64,000 bases of DNA from Desulforamulus ruminis DSM 2154 (GCF_000215085.1 NC_015589.1:2554120-2618119), one strand, 5' to 3'; counted from the first letter of the stretch, positions 34,526 to 43,992 are shown. Program-made: numbers and translations. The notes: a model not told the origin generated them from the letters alone.

Positions 34526-34554
34526 ACCCCTCGTTTTTATGAGGGGTGTTTTTA
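34526..34554 (+). terminator. Intrinsic terminator
   Basis: ACCCCTC (34526-34532) and GAGGGGT (34541-34547), then GTTTTT. Confidence 0.8.
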
Positions 34555-34580
34555 ATAGAGGGTCTGATTTTTCCAATTTT

Positions 34581-34609
34581 TTGACGATTGCATCATTATA
34601 GATTATACT
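34581..34609 (+). promoter_or_regulatory. Sigma-A-like promoter of the PAS-PAS-MCP gene
   Basis: TTGACG (34581-34586), 17-bp spacer, TATACT (34604-34609). The start codon lies about 125 bp further on, so the transcript has a long leader. Confidence 0.6.
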
Positions 34610-34739
34610 CAAATCTCTGTGAGAATGGTTGTCAGGAGTCCTCAAGCACAGTATAGTGAATTGAAGCCTGCAATGATCAACAATCGATTTTTAGAGTTTA
34701 GGAATTACTTTTAAATTTTTATAATAGGGGGACTGTTTC

Positions 34740-36128
34740 TTGCTTACATTTGGAAAACGTAGCGTGTTACAAGAGGAATTAGAAAATCTGCAGGTACAAT
34801 TTGAACTATTAAAGAAATCAATCAATGTTGGATTATGGGATATGACGGTCATTGCGGGGGATCCCGTGAATCCTAAAAACGCCTTTATGTGGTCAAATGA
34901 ATTTAGAAAAATGCTGGGCTTTCAAGATGAAAAGGACTTTCCCAATTTATTGGAAAGCTGGTCCTCCAGACTGCATCCCCAGGATAAGGAACAGACTTTA
35001 GAGGCTTTTGCCAAACATTTAACCGATTATTCAGGACGAACCCCCTATGATATTGAATACCGGTTACAGTTAAAAAACGGGGATTACCGGTGGTTTAAGG
35101 CAACCGGCACAACACTACGGGATGAAAAGGGCGTACCCTTACGGGTGGTTGGGGCTTTATTTGATATTCATGACAGCAAATTAGAGCAGGAAAAACTGCT
35201 GACCCATTTGACAAGATTTGAATTAATCAACGAGGCTTTAAGCACAAATTCATCCCAAAGCGATGCTCCCTGGGATATGTCGGTGGTGGCAGGAGACCCG
35301 GTGAATTCCAACAACGAATTTTGGTGGTCTCCCCAATTCCGCAAAATGCTAGGCTATAATAACGAAGTTGATTTTCCCAATGTTCTCAGCAGTTGGAGCG
35401 AAAGGCTGCATCCAGATGATCATGACAGAGTAATCCAGGCCCTTGCAGATCATTTGAATGATCATACGGGAAGAACCCCCTATGCTGTGGAATATCGTCT
35501 AAAAATGAAAAGCGGTGAATACGCCTGGTTTTTTGCCAGTGGCGAAACCTTGCGGGATGAAAACGGCGTCCCCCTGCGGGTTGCCGGAACCCTGAGAAAC
35601 ATTACCCAAGCCAAAGAAAAAAGAGAACTGGAAGAACAATTATCCGATACTATGGCTCAGTTTACAGAAACCATTCGTTATATAACGGGTGGCATTAGCG
35701 ATATAACGGCACATGCCCAGGATTTAGCGGAAACCTATGAAACAACCATTAAAGTTGCGCAAGAAACCAAGAATACCACCGAAAAGACCACGCAAATAAC
35801 GGAACTAATTAAAAAAATAGCGGATCAAATTAATTTATTAGGATTAAATGCCGCCATTGAGGCCGCCCGGGCCGGTGAATACGGAAGAGGGTTTTCCGTT
35901 GTGGCGGAGGAAGTTCGCAAGCTTGCGATTAATAGCTCCGAGGCAGTGGATGAGATTGATAGCAGTATGAACAACATTAAAACATCCATTGAAAACATTC
36001 TTGAGAATATTAATAATATGAGTGCCAAAATCCAGTCCCAAGCTGCTACAACAGAAGAAGTGAATGCCTCTGCAGAAGAGATTGGCGCTACTTCGGAAAC
36101 TTTATTAAATTTGGTCAACCAGATTTAA
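34740..36128 (+). CDS. Soluble chemotaxis-type signal transducer with two PAS domains
   Basis: 462 residues from a TTG with GGGGGAC upstream. There are two very similar PAS_3 domains (about 25-150 and 175-295), each with WGD/WDM-type starts, RKMLG, SRLHP or ERLHP, and [14 protein letters not shown] or [15 protein letters not shown] short linker and the MCP hairpin follow: [20 protein letters not shown], then [19 protein letters not shown]. No membrane helix is present, so it senses something in the cytoplasm. The near duplication of the PAS domain is recent-looking. It likely feeds CheA or another kinase coded elsewhere. Confidence 0.9.
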   Translation: MLTFGKRSVLQEELENLQVQFELLKKSINVGLWDMTVIAGDPVNPKNAFMWSNEFRKMLGFQDEKDFPNLLESWSSRLHPQDKEQTLEAFAKHLTDYSGRTPYDIEYRLQLKNGDYRWFKATGTTLRDEKGVPLRVVGALFDIHDSKLEQEKLLTHLTRFELINEALSTNSSQSDAPWDMSVVAGDPVNSNNEFWWSPQFRKMLGYNNEVDFPNVLSSWSERLHPDDHDRVIQALADHLNDHTGRTPYAVEYRLKMKSGEYAWFFASGETLRDENGVPLRVAGTLRNITQAKEKRELEEQLSDTMAQFTETIRYITGGISDITAHAQDLAETYETTIKVAQETKNTTEKTTQITELIKKIADQINLLGLNAAIEAARAGEYGRGFSVVAEEVRKLAINSSEAVDEIDSSMNNIKTSIENILENINNMSAKIQSQAATTEEVNASAEEIGATSETLLNLVNQI

Positions 36129-36139
36129 CCAAGCCCCAG

Positions 36140-36275
36140 CCAATAAATTTTTACCAAATTTAATGTTCTTTTAAGGTAAGGTTGATATATTTATATCAAT
36201 CCTCTCTTGCTTCGATTTATATAGAAACCCCTTCTTGAGCAGCACCGGTTGACGGTGCTGTCTTTTTTTGCCCTT
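36140..36275 (+). repeat. Conserved intergenic element ending in a terminator, copy A
   Basis: About 130 bp after the PAS-MCP gene shares blocks with 39291-39425: AATAAATTTT, AATTTAATGTT, AATCCTCTCTT, TTTATATAGA and CCCTTCT. It ends in the hairpin AGCACCG-GTTGA-CGGTGCT plus TTTTTTT. The order and spacing of blocks are the same in both copies. Confidence 0.7.
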
Positions 36276-36366
36276 TATATCATTCAATAAAAAATACTTT
36301 GATGGTTGATGGGCAGAGATGAAATAATAAAATCATCTTAATTACAGTTCGCGAAGGGAGTCTGCG

Positions 36367-37221
36367 ATGTTACCCAACAGCCTAAAACAAACTCGTCTGA
36401 CTGTAGCCGGTCTGCGAATCCACTGTATGATCGCCGGCAGGAGCGGCCCGCCGCTTATTCTCCTGCATGGTGGGGGGGTTGATTCGGCTAAGCTTTCCTG
36501 GGGGGCAAGTATCGGCCCTTTATCGGCAGTTCATCAGGTTTTTGCTCCGGATCTGCCCGGTTACGGACAGAGTGATAAACCGGATGTAGCCTACACCATG
36601 GACTACTATGTAGACTTTTTGCACCATTTGCTTCCTGTGCTGCATTTAGAAAAGGTCCGTATCATCGGTCTATCCCTGGGCGGAGGGATTGCCCTTGGCT
36701 TTGCGCTGCGGTTTCCCGAAAAGGTAGAAAAACTGGTATTGGTCAGTCCCTATGGGATTATGGAGAAGTACCCTTATCATAAACTGTCTTATCTCTATGT
36801 ACATACCCCGATTAATGAACTATCTTACTGGTTTTTACGCCGCAGCCGCAAGTGGGTACGACAGAGTCTCTTATCGGGTGCCTTTCACAATCCCCAAAGG
36901 CTATCTCAAGAACTGATTGATGAGGTGTACCAAGCGATGCAATATCCTGATGCCGGAAAAGCTTTTGCCTCTTTCCAAAGAAGTGAATTTCAGTGGAATG
37001 GCGTACAAACCAATTTTACCGATCAAATCCATAAGATCGCGGCACCCACCCTGATCATAAACGGTTCCGAAGATAATCTGGTAACTGCAGACGCTGCTCA
37101 AAACGCAACGAAGCAGATAAAACATGCTAAAATCCATATTCTCTCGGAATGTGCTCACTGGTCACAGAGAGAAAAACCAAAGGAATTTAATCATGTCGTT
37201 TTAAATTTTTTAGATGGCTAA
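36367..37221 (+). CDS. Alpha/beta-fold hydrolase
   Basis: 284 residues, GAAGGGAG upstream. The oxyanion region is LILLHGGGVDSAKLSW and the nucleophile elbow is IIGLSLGGGIALGF (Ser). The acid lies in IINGSEDNLVTADA and the His in LSECAHWSQREKP. The catalytic triad is thus complete. It resembles the C-C hydrolase/haloperoxidase-like branch of the family. The substrate is unknown. Confidence 0.88.
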   Translation: MLPNSLKQTRLTVAGLRIHCMIAGRSGPPLILLHGGGVDSAKLSWGASIGPLSAVHQVFAPDLPGYGQSDKPDVAYTMDYYVDFLHHLLPVLHLEKVRIIGLSLGGGIALGFALRFPEKVEKLVLVSPYGIMEKYPYHKLSYLYVHTPINELSYWFLRRSRKWVRQSLLSGAFHNPQRLSQELIDEVYQAMQYPDAGKAFASFQRSEFQWNGVQTNFTDQIHKIAAPTLIINGSEDNLVTADAAQNATKQIKHAKIHILSECAHWSQREKPKEFNHVVLNFLDG

Positions 37222-37287
37222 TTGCTGTTCTTTAGAATAATATCTCCGTAAGTATCCATTGACTTCGATGTTATAAAAATCGCACTG

Positions 37288-38424
37288 TTAATGTGTGGGT
37301 GAAGAAGATGTTTCATGAAAATTGGGGGATTTTTGGGATTTTACAAAGGGGCTAACGGCAATGGCTCCATATTTTAACCAGTCAATGTTCGTACCATAAA
37401 TCAGCTTTTTTAACAATTGATTATCTTCAGCAGCAACGATAGTATCAAACATTTCATCATCAATGCTGTCATAGAAATTCCTAACTTCACTCATGGTTGA
37501 TATAACCCTTTTGTATTGTCGCGTTAATTGATCATAATCTTTATTCTCCGTAATTGCTTTGGCTGCTAGAACACCGGAAGCAATTGCCGTTGCAGCTCCC
37601 AAACCTAAAAATGGATCTAAGAAACCTCCCTGGTCCCCCACAAAAAAACAATTTTCCCACTTTACACTCATGGAATTGGCGCTTACATGAGTTCTATCAT
37701 AAGTTCCAAGAAGGGTGGTCTTATCTAATATTTTTGTTTGCTGGAGAAAGTCTTTCCAGCAAGTATTTAACTCCTCCCAATCACTCAGATGGGGGATTGT
37801 AACATATAATGACGCTGTTCGGGAATTAAAGGGAGCTAAAAAGGCATAACCGTTTTTAAGAACCTCTTTGTTACCCCATACCACAACCGTGTTGGTCTCA
37901 AAATTTCCATGCAGCTTGGCCACTCTGGTATAAGCAACCAGATACTGCCTCCAGCCTTTTAAATACTTATCTGCAATATAATCCTCAGACCGACTTCCAT
38001 TTGCTGCGATGATATAATCATACTTTTCTTTTAATAAATCAATGCTGACTCTCTTCTCATACAATATATTGGATTTCTTAATCTGCTTTAAAAGTTGATT
38101 GGTAACGGAGGTTGATTCCTGTCCCATGATAAAGCTAAATCCTATGTTTTCATTATCAATCACTGCCTTTGAATTTTTACTGTGAATGATTAATTTTTTT
38201 ATAGACTCCAAAGGCTCTAACTCAATTCCCAGTAAATGATTTAAAAACTTCAGCGGCTCCGAGGTGATACTCCGGTAAGCCATGCTCAAGGCTGCGCCAA
38301 CGTGTGAATAGTGATCCGATATAATTGCGTTTTGCTCGTAAATATCCGGATTGACTCCGTTTTTTTCCAACGTTATCCCTGCAGCAAGTCCGGAAACACC
38401 TGCTCCAATAATTGCAACCTTCAA
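37288..38424 (-). CDS. FAD-dependent oxidoreductase (monooxygenase/geranylgeranyl-reductase-like)
   Basis: About 378 residues from a TTG at 38424, favoured because GTGGAG lies about 8 bp upstream. An ATG at 38451 has no ribosome-binding site. The Rossmann FAD motif VAIIGAGVSGLAAGITLEKN is at the start, DYIIAANGSRSED in the middle, and the second FAD motif NCFFVGDQGGFLDPFLGLGA near residue 270. The C-terminal part is helical. The fold is that of p-hydroxybenzoate-hydroxylase-like flavoproteins. The reaction is unknown. It converges with the hydrolase gene. Confidence 0.82.
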   Translation of the reverse strand: MKVAIIGAGVSGLAAGITLEKNGVNPDIYEQNAIISDHYSHVGAALSMAYRSITSEPLKFLNHLLGIELEPLESIKKLIIHSKNSKAVIDNENIGFSFIMGQESTSVTNQLLKQIKKSNILYEKRVSIDLLKEKYDYIIAANGSRSEDYIADKYLKGWRQYLVAYTRVAKLHGNFETNTVVVWGNKEVLKNGYAFLAPFNSRTASLYVTIPHLSDWEELNTCWKDFLQQTKILDKTTLLGTYDRTHVSANSMSVKWENCFFVGDQGGFLDPFLGLGAATAIASGVLAAKAITENKDYDQLTRQYKRVISTMSEVRNFYDSIDDEMFDTIVAAEDNQLLKKLIYGTNIDWLKYGAIAVSPFVKSQKSPNFHETSSSPTH

Positions 38425-38653
38425 AAAATCATCTCCACTATGATATTTCATTCAATGTAAGCCAAAAGATTTATCTATAATTTGTTTAAAAAAGGTTTAA
38501 AATATTCTAGCCCTCTTGAACACAGAAAAATTATCTAAGGGATCCTTTACCTGTATATTTTTTACAAATTATTTCATTCTTCACGGATAAATATTTTATA
38601 TCAAAAATTGAAAAAATAAAAATGATATAACTTATGAACCAAAGGGACTTGCT

Positions 38654-39244
38654 ATGAACACTCCCCCTATGATAGAAACTTATATTACAATTTTTGCTGT
38701 CGTATCCAGTCTGATCGGCTCTTACTTTATCATTCGTCTGAATTGGAAAAGATATGGCTTACTTTTTCTGATTAGCGGTATCCTAGCAAACATCCTATGC
38801 TATATCTTTGTAACCATGGGCTTCTATTCCTTTCCTTACCGCCTATTTCCTTCCCTTTCACCCATGCCCTTTGATGTAGTCCTAACCGTATTTCCTTTTG
38901 CTGTTTTAATCAGTGTACGATACAGTCCTAAATCCTGGTACTACAAAATCTTTTTTTATTGGTGTATCGTGCATATGGGAATGCTTGCGGAAACCCTTGT
39001 CCTTACACAAACAAAACTAATAAACTATGATTTTAAATGGGATTTTTGGGATTCCTATACTTGGTGGTGGATTTTTTTCTTGCTTTTTGAATGGATCGGG
39101 GGACGAATCATTCCTGAGCATTTAAGAAAGCCCATTTCGGCTGATGCATTTAAACTAGGGAATTGGGCCTGGATTTTATTTCATTTCATTGTTATCTTAA
39201 CCATTTTTTTAGGCGGGGTTTATTTAGGATTCGTTTTGAAATAG
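38654..39244 (+). CDS. CBO0543-family membrane protein
   Basis: 196 residues, AAAGGGAC upstream. Six hydrophobic segments are visible (about 8-28, 35-55, 70-90, 98-115, 130-150, 168-190). The Trp/Tyr-rich loop YDFKWDFWDSYTWWWIFFLL and the conserved IGGRIIPEHLRKPI match the CBO0543 membrane family of Firmicutes. The function of the family is not known. It is followed by the second copy of the conserved intergenic element. Confidence 0.75.
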   Translation: MNTPPMIETYITIFAVVSSLIGSYFIIRLNWKRYGLLFLISGILANILCYIFVTMGFYSFPYRLFPSLSPMPFDVVLTVFPFAVLISVRYSPKSWYYKIFFYWCIVHMGMLAETLVLTQTKLINYDFKWDFWDSYTWWWIFFLLFEWIGGRIIPEHLRKPISADAFKLGNWAWILFHFIVILTIFLGGVYLGFVLK

Positions 39245-39290
39245 GTTCATTGATAAAGCGTTTTTCACCCTGAAAACGATTATACTAACC

Positions 39291-39425
39291 CATTAAATAA
39301 ATTTTAATCCAATTTAATGTTAATTTAATATAACAGAACTATACTTTAATTAATCCTCTCTTTCTTTGTATTTATATAGATCCCTTCTGCTGAGGCACCG
39401 GTGATTTCCGGTGCTTTTCTTTATG
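39291..39425 (+). repeat. Conserved intergenic element ending in a terminator, copy B
   Basis: Counterpart of 36140-36275 with the same blocks in the same order (AATAAATTTT, AATTTAATGTT, AATCCTCTCTT, TTTATATAGA, CCCTTCT). It ends in GCACCGG-TGATT-TCCGGTGC plus TTTTCTTT. It lies about 45 bp after the membrane-protein gene. Confidence 0.7.
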
Positions 39426-39641
39426 CCGTCCCGCCCTTCAAATCTTTTTACAGCCAATCCTGATTTTAATAATGGTAGAATCTTCACTTTTCCCGAATTT
39501 TTTCCGTGCAATAAAAACCACTACTAAAAACTCTAAACACATCTTTGTAACCATTAAATAAAATTTTTCATAAATATAAGATATGAAATTGGCTTTCTTT
39601 CTGGATGTAATTAAGAGAGAAAGCCGTTTATAGCAAATTAA
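39426..39641. other. Upstream region of the second collagen-like gene
   Basis: AT-rich with a GAAAGCC/GGCTTTC inverted pair around 39593-39624 (ATTGGCTTTCTTTC and GAGAGAAAGCC). This could be a leader hairpin or a terminator-like element. No gene seen. Confidence 0.35.
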
Positions 39642-39656
39642 TTGAGGCTGATTAGA

Positions 39657-40367
39657 TTGTCTATTAAAAACAGGCTGGTAGCAAATACTCGCCTTTGCCG
39701 CCCCCGCCCCACTGGGCCTACCGGCCCCACCGGCGCTACCGGCGCTACTGGGGCTACCGGAGCCACCGGGGCTAGCATTACTGGACCTACCGGGCCCACC
39801 GGGACTACCGGACCTACCGGCGCTACCGGGCCTACCGGACCTGCAGGCGATAGTGCGATTATACCTTTTGCCTCGGGCCTGCCGGTGGCACTGACGACCA
39901 TTGCCGGAGGGCTTGCCGGAACTCCTGCTTTGATAGGATTTGGCAGCTCCGCCCCGCTGCTTACGGTTCTTGGAGCAACCATTGACCTTACAGGTGCGGC
40001 CGGTACACTGCTGAACTTTGCCTTTTCCGTTCCCCGGGACGGCACCATCACCGCCATCGCCGGATACTTCAGCACCACCGCTGCACTAACTTTAGTTGGA
40101 ACGGATATTACCATTACAGCACAACTTTTTAGTTCCCCCACGCCGGACAATATCTTTACAGCAGTTCCGGGCGCCATTGTAACATTGGCTCCGCCCCTTA
40201 CCGGCATTATCAGTATCGGAGATGTCAGCAGCGGCCTGACCACCGGCTTAGCCATACCGGTTACGGCCGGAACCAGACTGCTCTTGGTCTTCTCGGCAAC
40301 CGCCGCAGGTGTTTCATTAATCAATACCGCTGCAGGTTATGCCAGTGGCGGAGTGGCAATCTCTTAA
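39657..40367 (+). CDS. Collagen-like exosporium protein with BclB-type C-terminal domain
   Basis: 236 residues from a TTG at 39657 (GAGG 9 bp upstream; an in-frame TTG at 39642 is an alternative). A short basic leader precedes [16 protein letters not shown]-type collagen triplets (about residues 18-64). A C-terminal domain with [33 protein letters not shown] and [17 protein letters not shown] follows, which resembles the BclB/exosporium C-terminal domain. It is thus a spore-surface filament protein. A glycosyltransferase gene follows at 40446, the usual partner for modifying the Thr residues. Confidence 0.87.
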   Translation: MSIKNRLVANTRLCRPRPTGPTGPTGATGATGATGATGASITGPTGPTGTTGPTGATGPTGPAGDSAIIPFASGLPVALTTIAGGLAGTPALIGFGSSAPLLTVLGATIDLTGAAGTLLNFAFSVPRDGTITAIAGYFSTTAALTLVGTDITITAQLFSSPTPDNIFTAVPGAIVTLAPPLTGIISIGDVSSGLTTGLAIPVTAGTRLLLVFSATAAGVSLINTAAGYASGGVAIS

Positions 40368-40395
40368 AATTATAACATCGACATCGAATCATCAT

Positions 40396-40420
40396 GGGCA
40401 GACGAGTACTTCGTCTGCCC
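40396..40420 (+). terminator. 10-bp perfect hairpin between collagen-like and glycosyltransferase genes
   Basis: GGGCAGACGA-GTACT-TCGTCTGCCC. Only a weak T-rich tail (GTTCCTT) follows, so it may attenuate rather than end transcription into the next gene. Confidence 0.55.
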
Positions 40421-40445
40421 GTTCCTTAAATTCGGAGGTGACAGC

Positions 40446-41510
40446 TTGATTTCCCTGAGCTTATGCATGATTGTAAAAAATGAACAGGAAGTTTTAGCCC
40501 GCTGCCTTGAGTCCGTAGAAGATCTATTTGATGAGATTATCATTGTGGATACGGGTTCCATCGACTCAACGGCGGCCATAGCCAAAGGGTTTTCTGATAA
40601 AGTCTACGACTTTCCCTGGGTGGACGACTTTGCCAAGGCCAGAAATTATTCTTTCTCCAAGGCCACCATGGATTACATCATGTGGCTGGATGCCGACGAT
40701 ATTCTATTGCCTTCGGAGCTGGAAAAGCTGAAAGAGCTTAAGCGGACTCTCTCTCCCGACACTGATGTAGTAATGATGAAATACAACGTTGGCTTCGATG
40801 AAGGCGGGCGGGTTACCCTGTCTTATTGCCGGGAAAGAATTCTCAAACGGCAGAATAATTACGTCTGGCAGGATCCTGTCCATGAATTCATACCCCTCTG
40901 GGGCAAAATTATTGATGTGGATATTTCTATTACCCATGGCGAAAAAAACCGCACCCACAGCGACAGGAACTTAAAGATTTATGAGCGGATGCTGTCCCAG
41001 GGCGGAGAACTGTCCACCCGGGGCAAATTATATTACGCCCGGGAGTTAAAAACCCACGGGCACATGCAAAAGGGCATTGGACAATATAAGGCCTTCCTGG
41101 CCGCCGGGGACGGCTGGGTTGAAGACTGCATCAGCGCCTGCTTTGAACTCTCCTTTTGCTATGAGGATGACGAAAATATCTTCAACACCCTCTGTCAAAG
41201 CTTTCAGTACGCATCCCCCCGGGCTGAAATATGCACCAGAATGGGAGAATATTTTTTTAACCGTCATCGTTTCAAGGAAGCCATCTTCTGGTATGATCTG
41301 TCTCTTAAGCTTGAAAAGCCTACGGGCTGGGGTTTTATACTGGAGGATTATTGGGGTTATATTCCCGCTATTCAACTATGCCTCTGTTATTACAAACTGT
41401 CCGACATCAAGAAAGCCATCGAATATAATGATTTAGCCGCCGTTTTTAAACCCGATGATCCGTCGGTTCTGCAAAATAAACAGTATTTCCAAAAATACAA
41501 CAGCTTATAA
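40446..41510 (+). CDS. Family 2 glycosyltransferase with TPR-like C-terminus
   Basis: 354 residues from a TTG 8 bp after CGGAGGTGA. The GT2 domain starts SLCMIVKNEQEVLARCLES and has IIIVDTGSIDSTAAIA and IMWLDADDI. The C-terminal half is made of TPR-like helices (KLYYARELKTHGHMQKGIGQ; RFKEAIFWYDLSLKLEKP; IKKAIEYNDLAAVFKPDDPS). This architecture is common for transferases that modify peptides or surface proteins. It lies directly behind a collagen-like gene, so O-glycosylation of the collagen-like proteins is a reasonable inference. Confidence 0.88.
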   Translation: MISLSLCMIVKNEQEVLARCLESVEDLFDEIIIVDTGSIDSTAAIAKGFSDKVYDFPWVDDFAKARNYSFSKATMDYIMWLDADDILLPSELEKLKELKRTLSPDTDVVMMKYNVGFDEGGRVTLSYCRERILKRQNNYVWQDPVHEFIPLWGKIIDVDISITHGEKNRTHSDRNLKIYERMLSQGGELSTRGKLYYARELKTHGHMQKGIGQYKAFLAAGDGWVEDCISACFELSFCYEDDENIFNTLCQSFQYASPRAEICTRMGEYFFNRHRFKEAIFWYDLSLKLEKPTGWGFILEDYWGYIPAIQLCLCYYKLSDIKKAIEYNDLAAVFKPDDPSVLQNKQYFQKYNSL

Positions 41511-41554
41511 AAAATGACCCACTGGGGTTCAATAACATGGTTCATCTATTTAAG

Positions 41555-41585
41555 GACTGCAGAAATGCAGTCTTATCTTGCTTTT
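41555..41585 (+). terminator. Intrinsic terminator after the glycosyltransferase gene
   Basis: GACTGCA-GAAA-TGCAGTC (41555-41572), then TTATCTTGCTTTTTG. Confidence 0.7.
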
Positions 41586-41638
41586 TGAAAATTTTTCTTA
41601 AAAGATCCATGATCCTTTCTTCTTTATGTTAAAATAAA

Positions 41639-41671
41639 TTAGAATTCTAAATTTTCCAAGGTAAATTCTAA
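41639..41671. promoter_or_regulatory. Candidate MarR-type operator upstream of the CBS gene
   Basis: The perfect palindrome TTAGAATTCTAA lies at 41639-41650 and a further half-site AATTCTAA at 41664-41671, 21 bp on. The same pair of sites occurs upstream of the MFS pump gene (43815-43846). Confidence 0.6.
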
Positions 41672-41729
41672 TGGTGCCATTATTTCTTATAGTCCGAATT
41701 GGTTTTATCCGGTGAAAGGAGGATGTTTT

Positions 41730-42206
41730 ATGGTTAACGCCGGTCAATTGATGAAAAAAGATATTTATACCGTCCGTGAAGAAGAAAAAGTCCATGATTT
41801 ATTAAAGGTCTTTGTGGAGAAGCAAGTAAGCGGCGTTCCTGTGGTGGGAAAGGATCATACCCTGGCAGGCATTATTACCGAAGCAGATATCCTGCGTCAA
41901 ATCCATCAGCCCCCCTCATTCATTGATTTTGTAAACTATTTTGTTGTGCTGGACTCAGACCGAGTGATTACCGGCCAAATCATGGAAATGTTGAACCGAC
42001 CTGTGAAGGATTTAATGACCAAAGATGTCATTACGGTGGATGAAGAGACCAGTCTGGCAAAAATTTCTCAGATCCTCAGCCGCCGTAAATTTAAAAAACT
42101 GCCCGTGGTTGACGGGCAGAAACTGGTGGGAGTTATTAACCGAAGTGATGTCATTGGCTACTTAGTCAAAGAGTTTCTTCTGAAGAAAACAGACTCGTCC
42201 ATTTAA
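41730..42206 (+). CDS. Two-CBS-domain protein
   Basis: 158 residues from the ATG at 41730 with AAAGGAGGA upstream (an upstream in-frame start at 41712 overlaps that site). There are two CBS repeats: LMKKDIYTVREEEKVHDLLK with GIITEADILRQI, and LMTKDVITVDEETSLAKISQ with GVINRSDVIGYL. Such proteins bind adenine nucleotides and act as energy sensors or partners. The operator shared with the MFS pump suggests co-regulation with export. The 3' end is 4 bp from the end of the convergent pump gene. Confidence 0.88.
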   Translation: MVNAGQLMKKDIYTVREEEKVHDLLKVFVEKQVSGVPVVGKDHTLAGIITEADILRQIHQPPSFIDFVNYFVVLDSDRVITGQIMEMLNRPVKDLMTKDVITVDEETSLAKISQILSRRKFKKLPVVDGQKLVGVINRSDVIGYLVKEFLLKKTDSSI

Positions 42207-42210
42207 AAAA

Positions 42211-43779
42211 TTACTTGTCCGGGCCTGGGGATGGCATTCCTGCGGGCGCCGGTTTTTTCTTTTCATTAATTAAAAATATCAAAGGGATGGCTGCAAATAC
42301 AAACAAGGCCGAGATCAGAAAAGTATCGTTAATGGCCAGGGCCATGGCCTGCTTCTGTACCAAGCCAACCACCATACTGATGGCGCCGCTGGTTGAGTCA
42401 TCCGATCCGGCCCCGGAGGAAAGCAGCGCTCCCTGTACTTGTTTAATGATATTTGCTGCAACCGGCGAAGAGTAGGACACCCCTTCGGAAAGAGTGGCAG
42501 CGTGAAACGTCTGGCGGTTTTGCATAATGGTGGTCAATACGGCGATACCAAAGGAGGAGGCCACCTGGCGTATCACATTGCCCAATGAGGAGGCACGGCC
42601 TATGAGGTGTTTGGCCACCACATTCATACCTGCGGTCATCAGGGGCATCATGGATAAACCAATGCCAAAAGAACGAATGCACATAATAATGACTACCGTC
42701 ATTTGGCTGGTGTTAACATCCAAATGATACATATCCAGAGTGGCCACCGCCGTGATGGTCACTCCGATTAAGCCCACCACCTTAGCTCCAAACTTGTCAA
42801 ACAAGATCCCGCTGACGGGCATCATCACGCCGGAAACCATTGCCGAGGGAAATAATAATATGCCTGTATCATAGGCCGATAAACCCATGAGGTTTTGGGC
42901 GAATAAGGGAGTTAGAAATACCCCTCCATACAAACCGATGTTGATTAAACTTCCCACGATGGTAGTGTACAGGAAAGTTTTATTCTTTAACAATCTCAAA
43001 TCCATCATGGGATCTTCACTAAAAAGTTCCACCAGTACAAAAAGCAATAGGGTGAAAAAGGATAGGATGAATAACATAACGATGTAATAAGAACTCCACC
43101 CTTCTTTGCTTCCTTGGCTTAAAGCCAGCAACAGGGCAAAGAATCCCACGGCGGCAAATAAAAAGCCCCAAAAATCAAATTTTGTATCTTTTTTTATGGG
43201 TGTTTCCTTCAATAAATAAATAGAAAGAAGCACACCCACGATCCCGACGGGTACATTAATAATAAATAAAAGCCGCCAGCTAAAATGTTCCAGAATGTAG
43301 CCGCCTACCGTAGGCCCCACCGCCGGTCCCATAACCGCCGCCATTCCCCAGACTCCCAGGGCCAGGCCAATTTTTTCAATGGGTACAATGCGATAGATTA
43401 ATACCATGGTGATGGGCATAATAATACCCCCGCCAATGCCCTGAATAACCCGGAAGACGATGAGGGAATTACTACTCCAGGCAAAGGCGCACAGGATGGA
43501 CCCCGCAGTGAAAGCGGCGGTGGACAAAATATACACCCTTTTGCCGCCAAACCGGTCTCCCAGGTATCCGGTAATGGGAATGACCACCGCTGAAGTGAGC
43601 ATATACGCGGTAATGACCCATTGAATATCGTTGGCCGATACGCCAAAAATAGACATCAGTTTGGGGATGGCCACATTGATGGAACTGCTGTTTAAGATGG
43701 CTGCAAAAGCACCAATCACCAGGACAAACAATGGTAACCAAAAAGAAGCTTCTTTTTCTGCTGCTGTATGTGATTGCAA
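42211..43779 (-). CDS. EmrB/DHA2-type MFS drug exporter, 14 helices
   Basis: 522 residues from a TTG with AAAGGTG upstream. Helix 1 has LNSSSINVAIPKLMSIFG and the A-loop motif is GYLGDRFGGKRVYI. Motif C is present in GMAAVMGPAVGPTVGGYI, and 14 hydrophobic segments can be counted, as in DHA2 transporters. It exports drugs or other amphiphiles with protons. It is divergent from a short EmrA-like adaptor, and the shared 210 bp between them holds the TTAGAATTCTAA operator. Confidence 0.93.
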   Translation of the reverse strand: MQSHTAAEKEASFWLPLFVLVIGAFAAILNSSSINVAIPKLMSIFGVSANDIQWVITAYMLTSAVVIPITGYLGDRFGGKRVYILSTAAFTAGSILCAFAWSSNSLIVFRVIQGIGGGIIMPITMVLIYRIVPIEKIGLALGVWGMAAVMGPAVGPTVGGYILEHFSWRLLFIINVPVGIVGVLLSIYLLKETPIKKDTKFDFWGFLFAAVGFFALLLALSQGSKEGWSSYYIVMLFILSFFTLLLFVLVELFSEDPMMDLRLLKNKTFLYTTIVGSLINIGLYGGVFLTPLFAQNLMGLSAYDTGILLFPSAMVSGVMMPVSGILFDKFGAKVVGLIGVTITAVATLDMYHLDVNTSQMTVVIIMCIRSFGIGLSMMPLMTAGMNVVAKHLIGRASSLGNVIRQVASSFGIAVLTTIMQNRQTFHAATLSEGVSYSSPVAANIIKQVQGALLSSGAGSDDSTSGAISMVVGLVQKQAMALAINDTFLISALFVFAAIPLIFLINEKKKPAPAGMPSPGPDK

Positions 43780-43814
43780 ACAAGTTCACCTTTCTGAAAA
43801 TTGATAAGATATTA

Positions 43815-43846
43815 TTAGAATTCTAAATAATATGTTATAATTCTAA
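43815..43846. promoter_or_regulatory. Candidate MarR-type operator between pump and adaptor genes
   Basis: TTAGAATTCTAA (43815-43826) and the near copy TTATAATTCTAA (43835-43846), 20 bp apart, 36-67 bp upstream of the pump start. They match the sites upstream of the CBS gene. Confidence 0.65.
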
Positions 43847-43992
43847 CTGATTGACTGCATTCTGTCCATATCCCGAAACTTTACCATTTTAAAACAGCGG
43901 ATTGGCCCAGGCAGTCAAAAAGCTTGGAAAAAGGAACAAAAATGGCGAGAAAATCCGGTTAAATCAATTTAAGAGGGGATTGACTTAAATAC

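Noticed and set aside
39700-39850. Short direct repeats that look like a tandem or CRISPR-like array
   Set aside because: They encode GPT/GAT collagen triplets in frame, with no spacer-repeat structure.
39638-40324. Long reverse-strand open frame rich in Val, Pro and Ala
   Set aside because: It is the complement of the GC-rich collagen triplets of the BclB-like gene, without ribosome-binding site or family signal.
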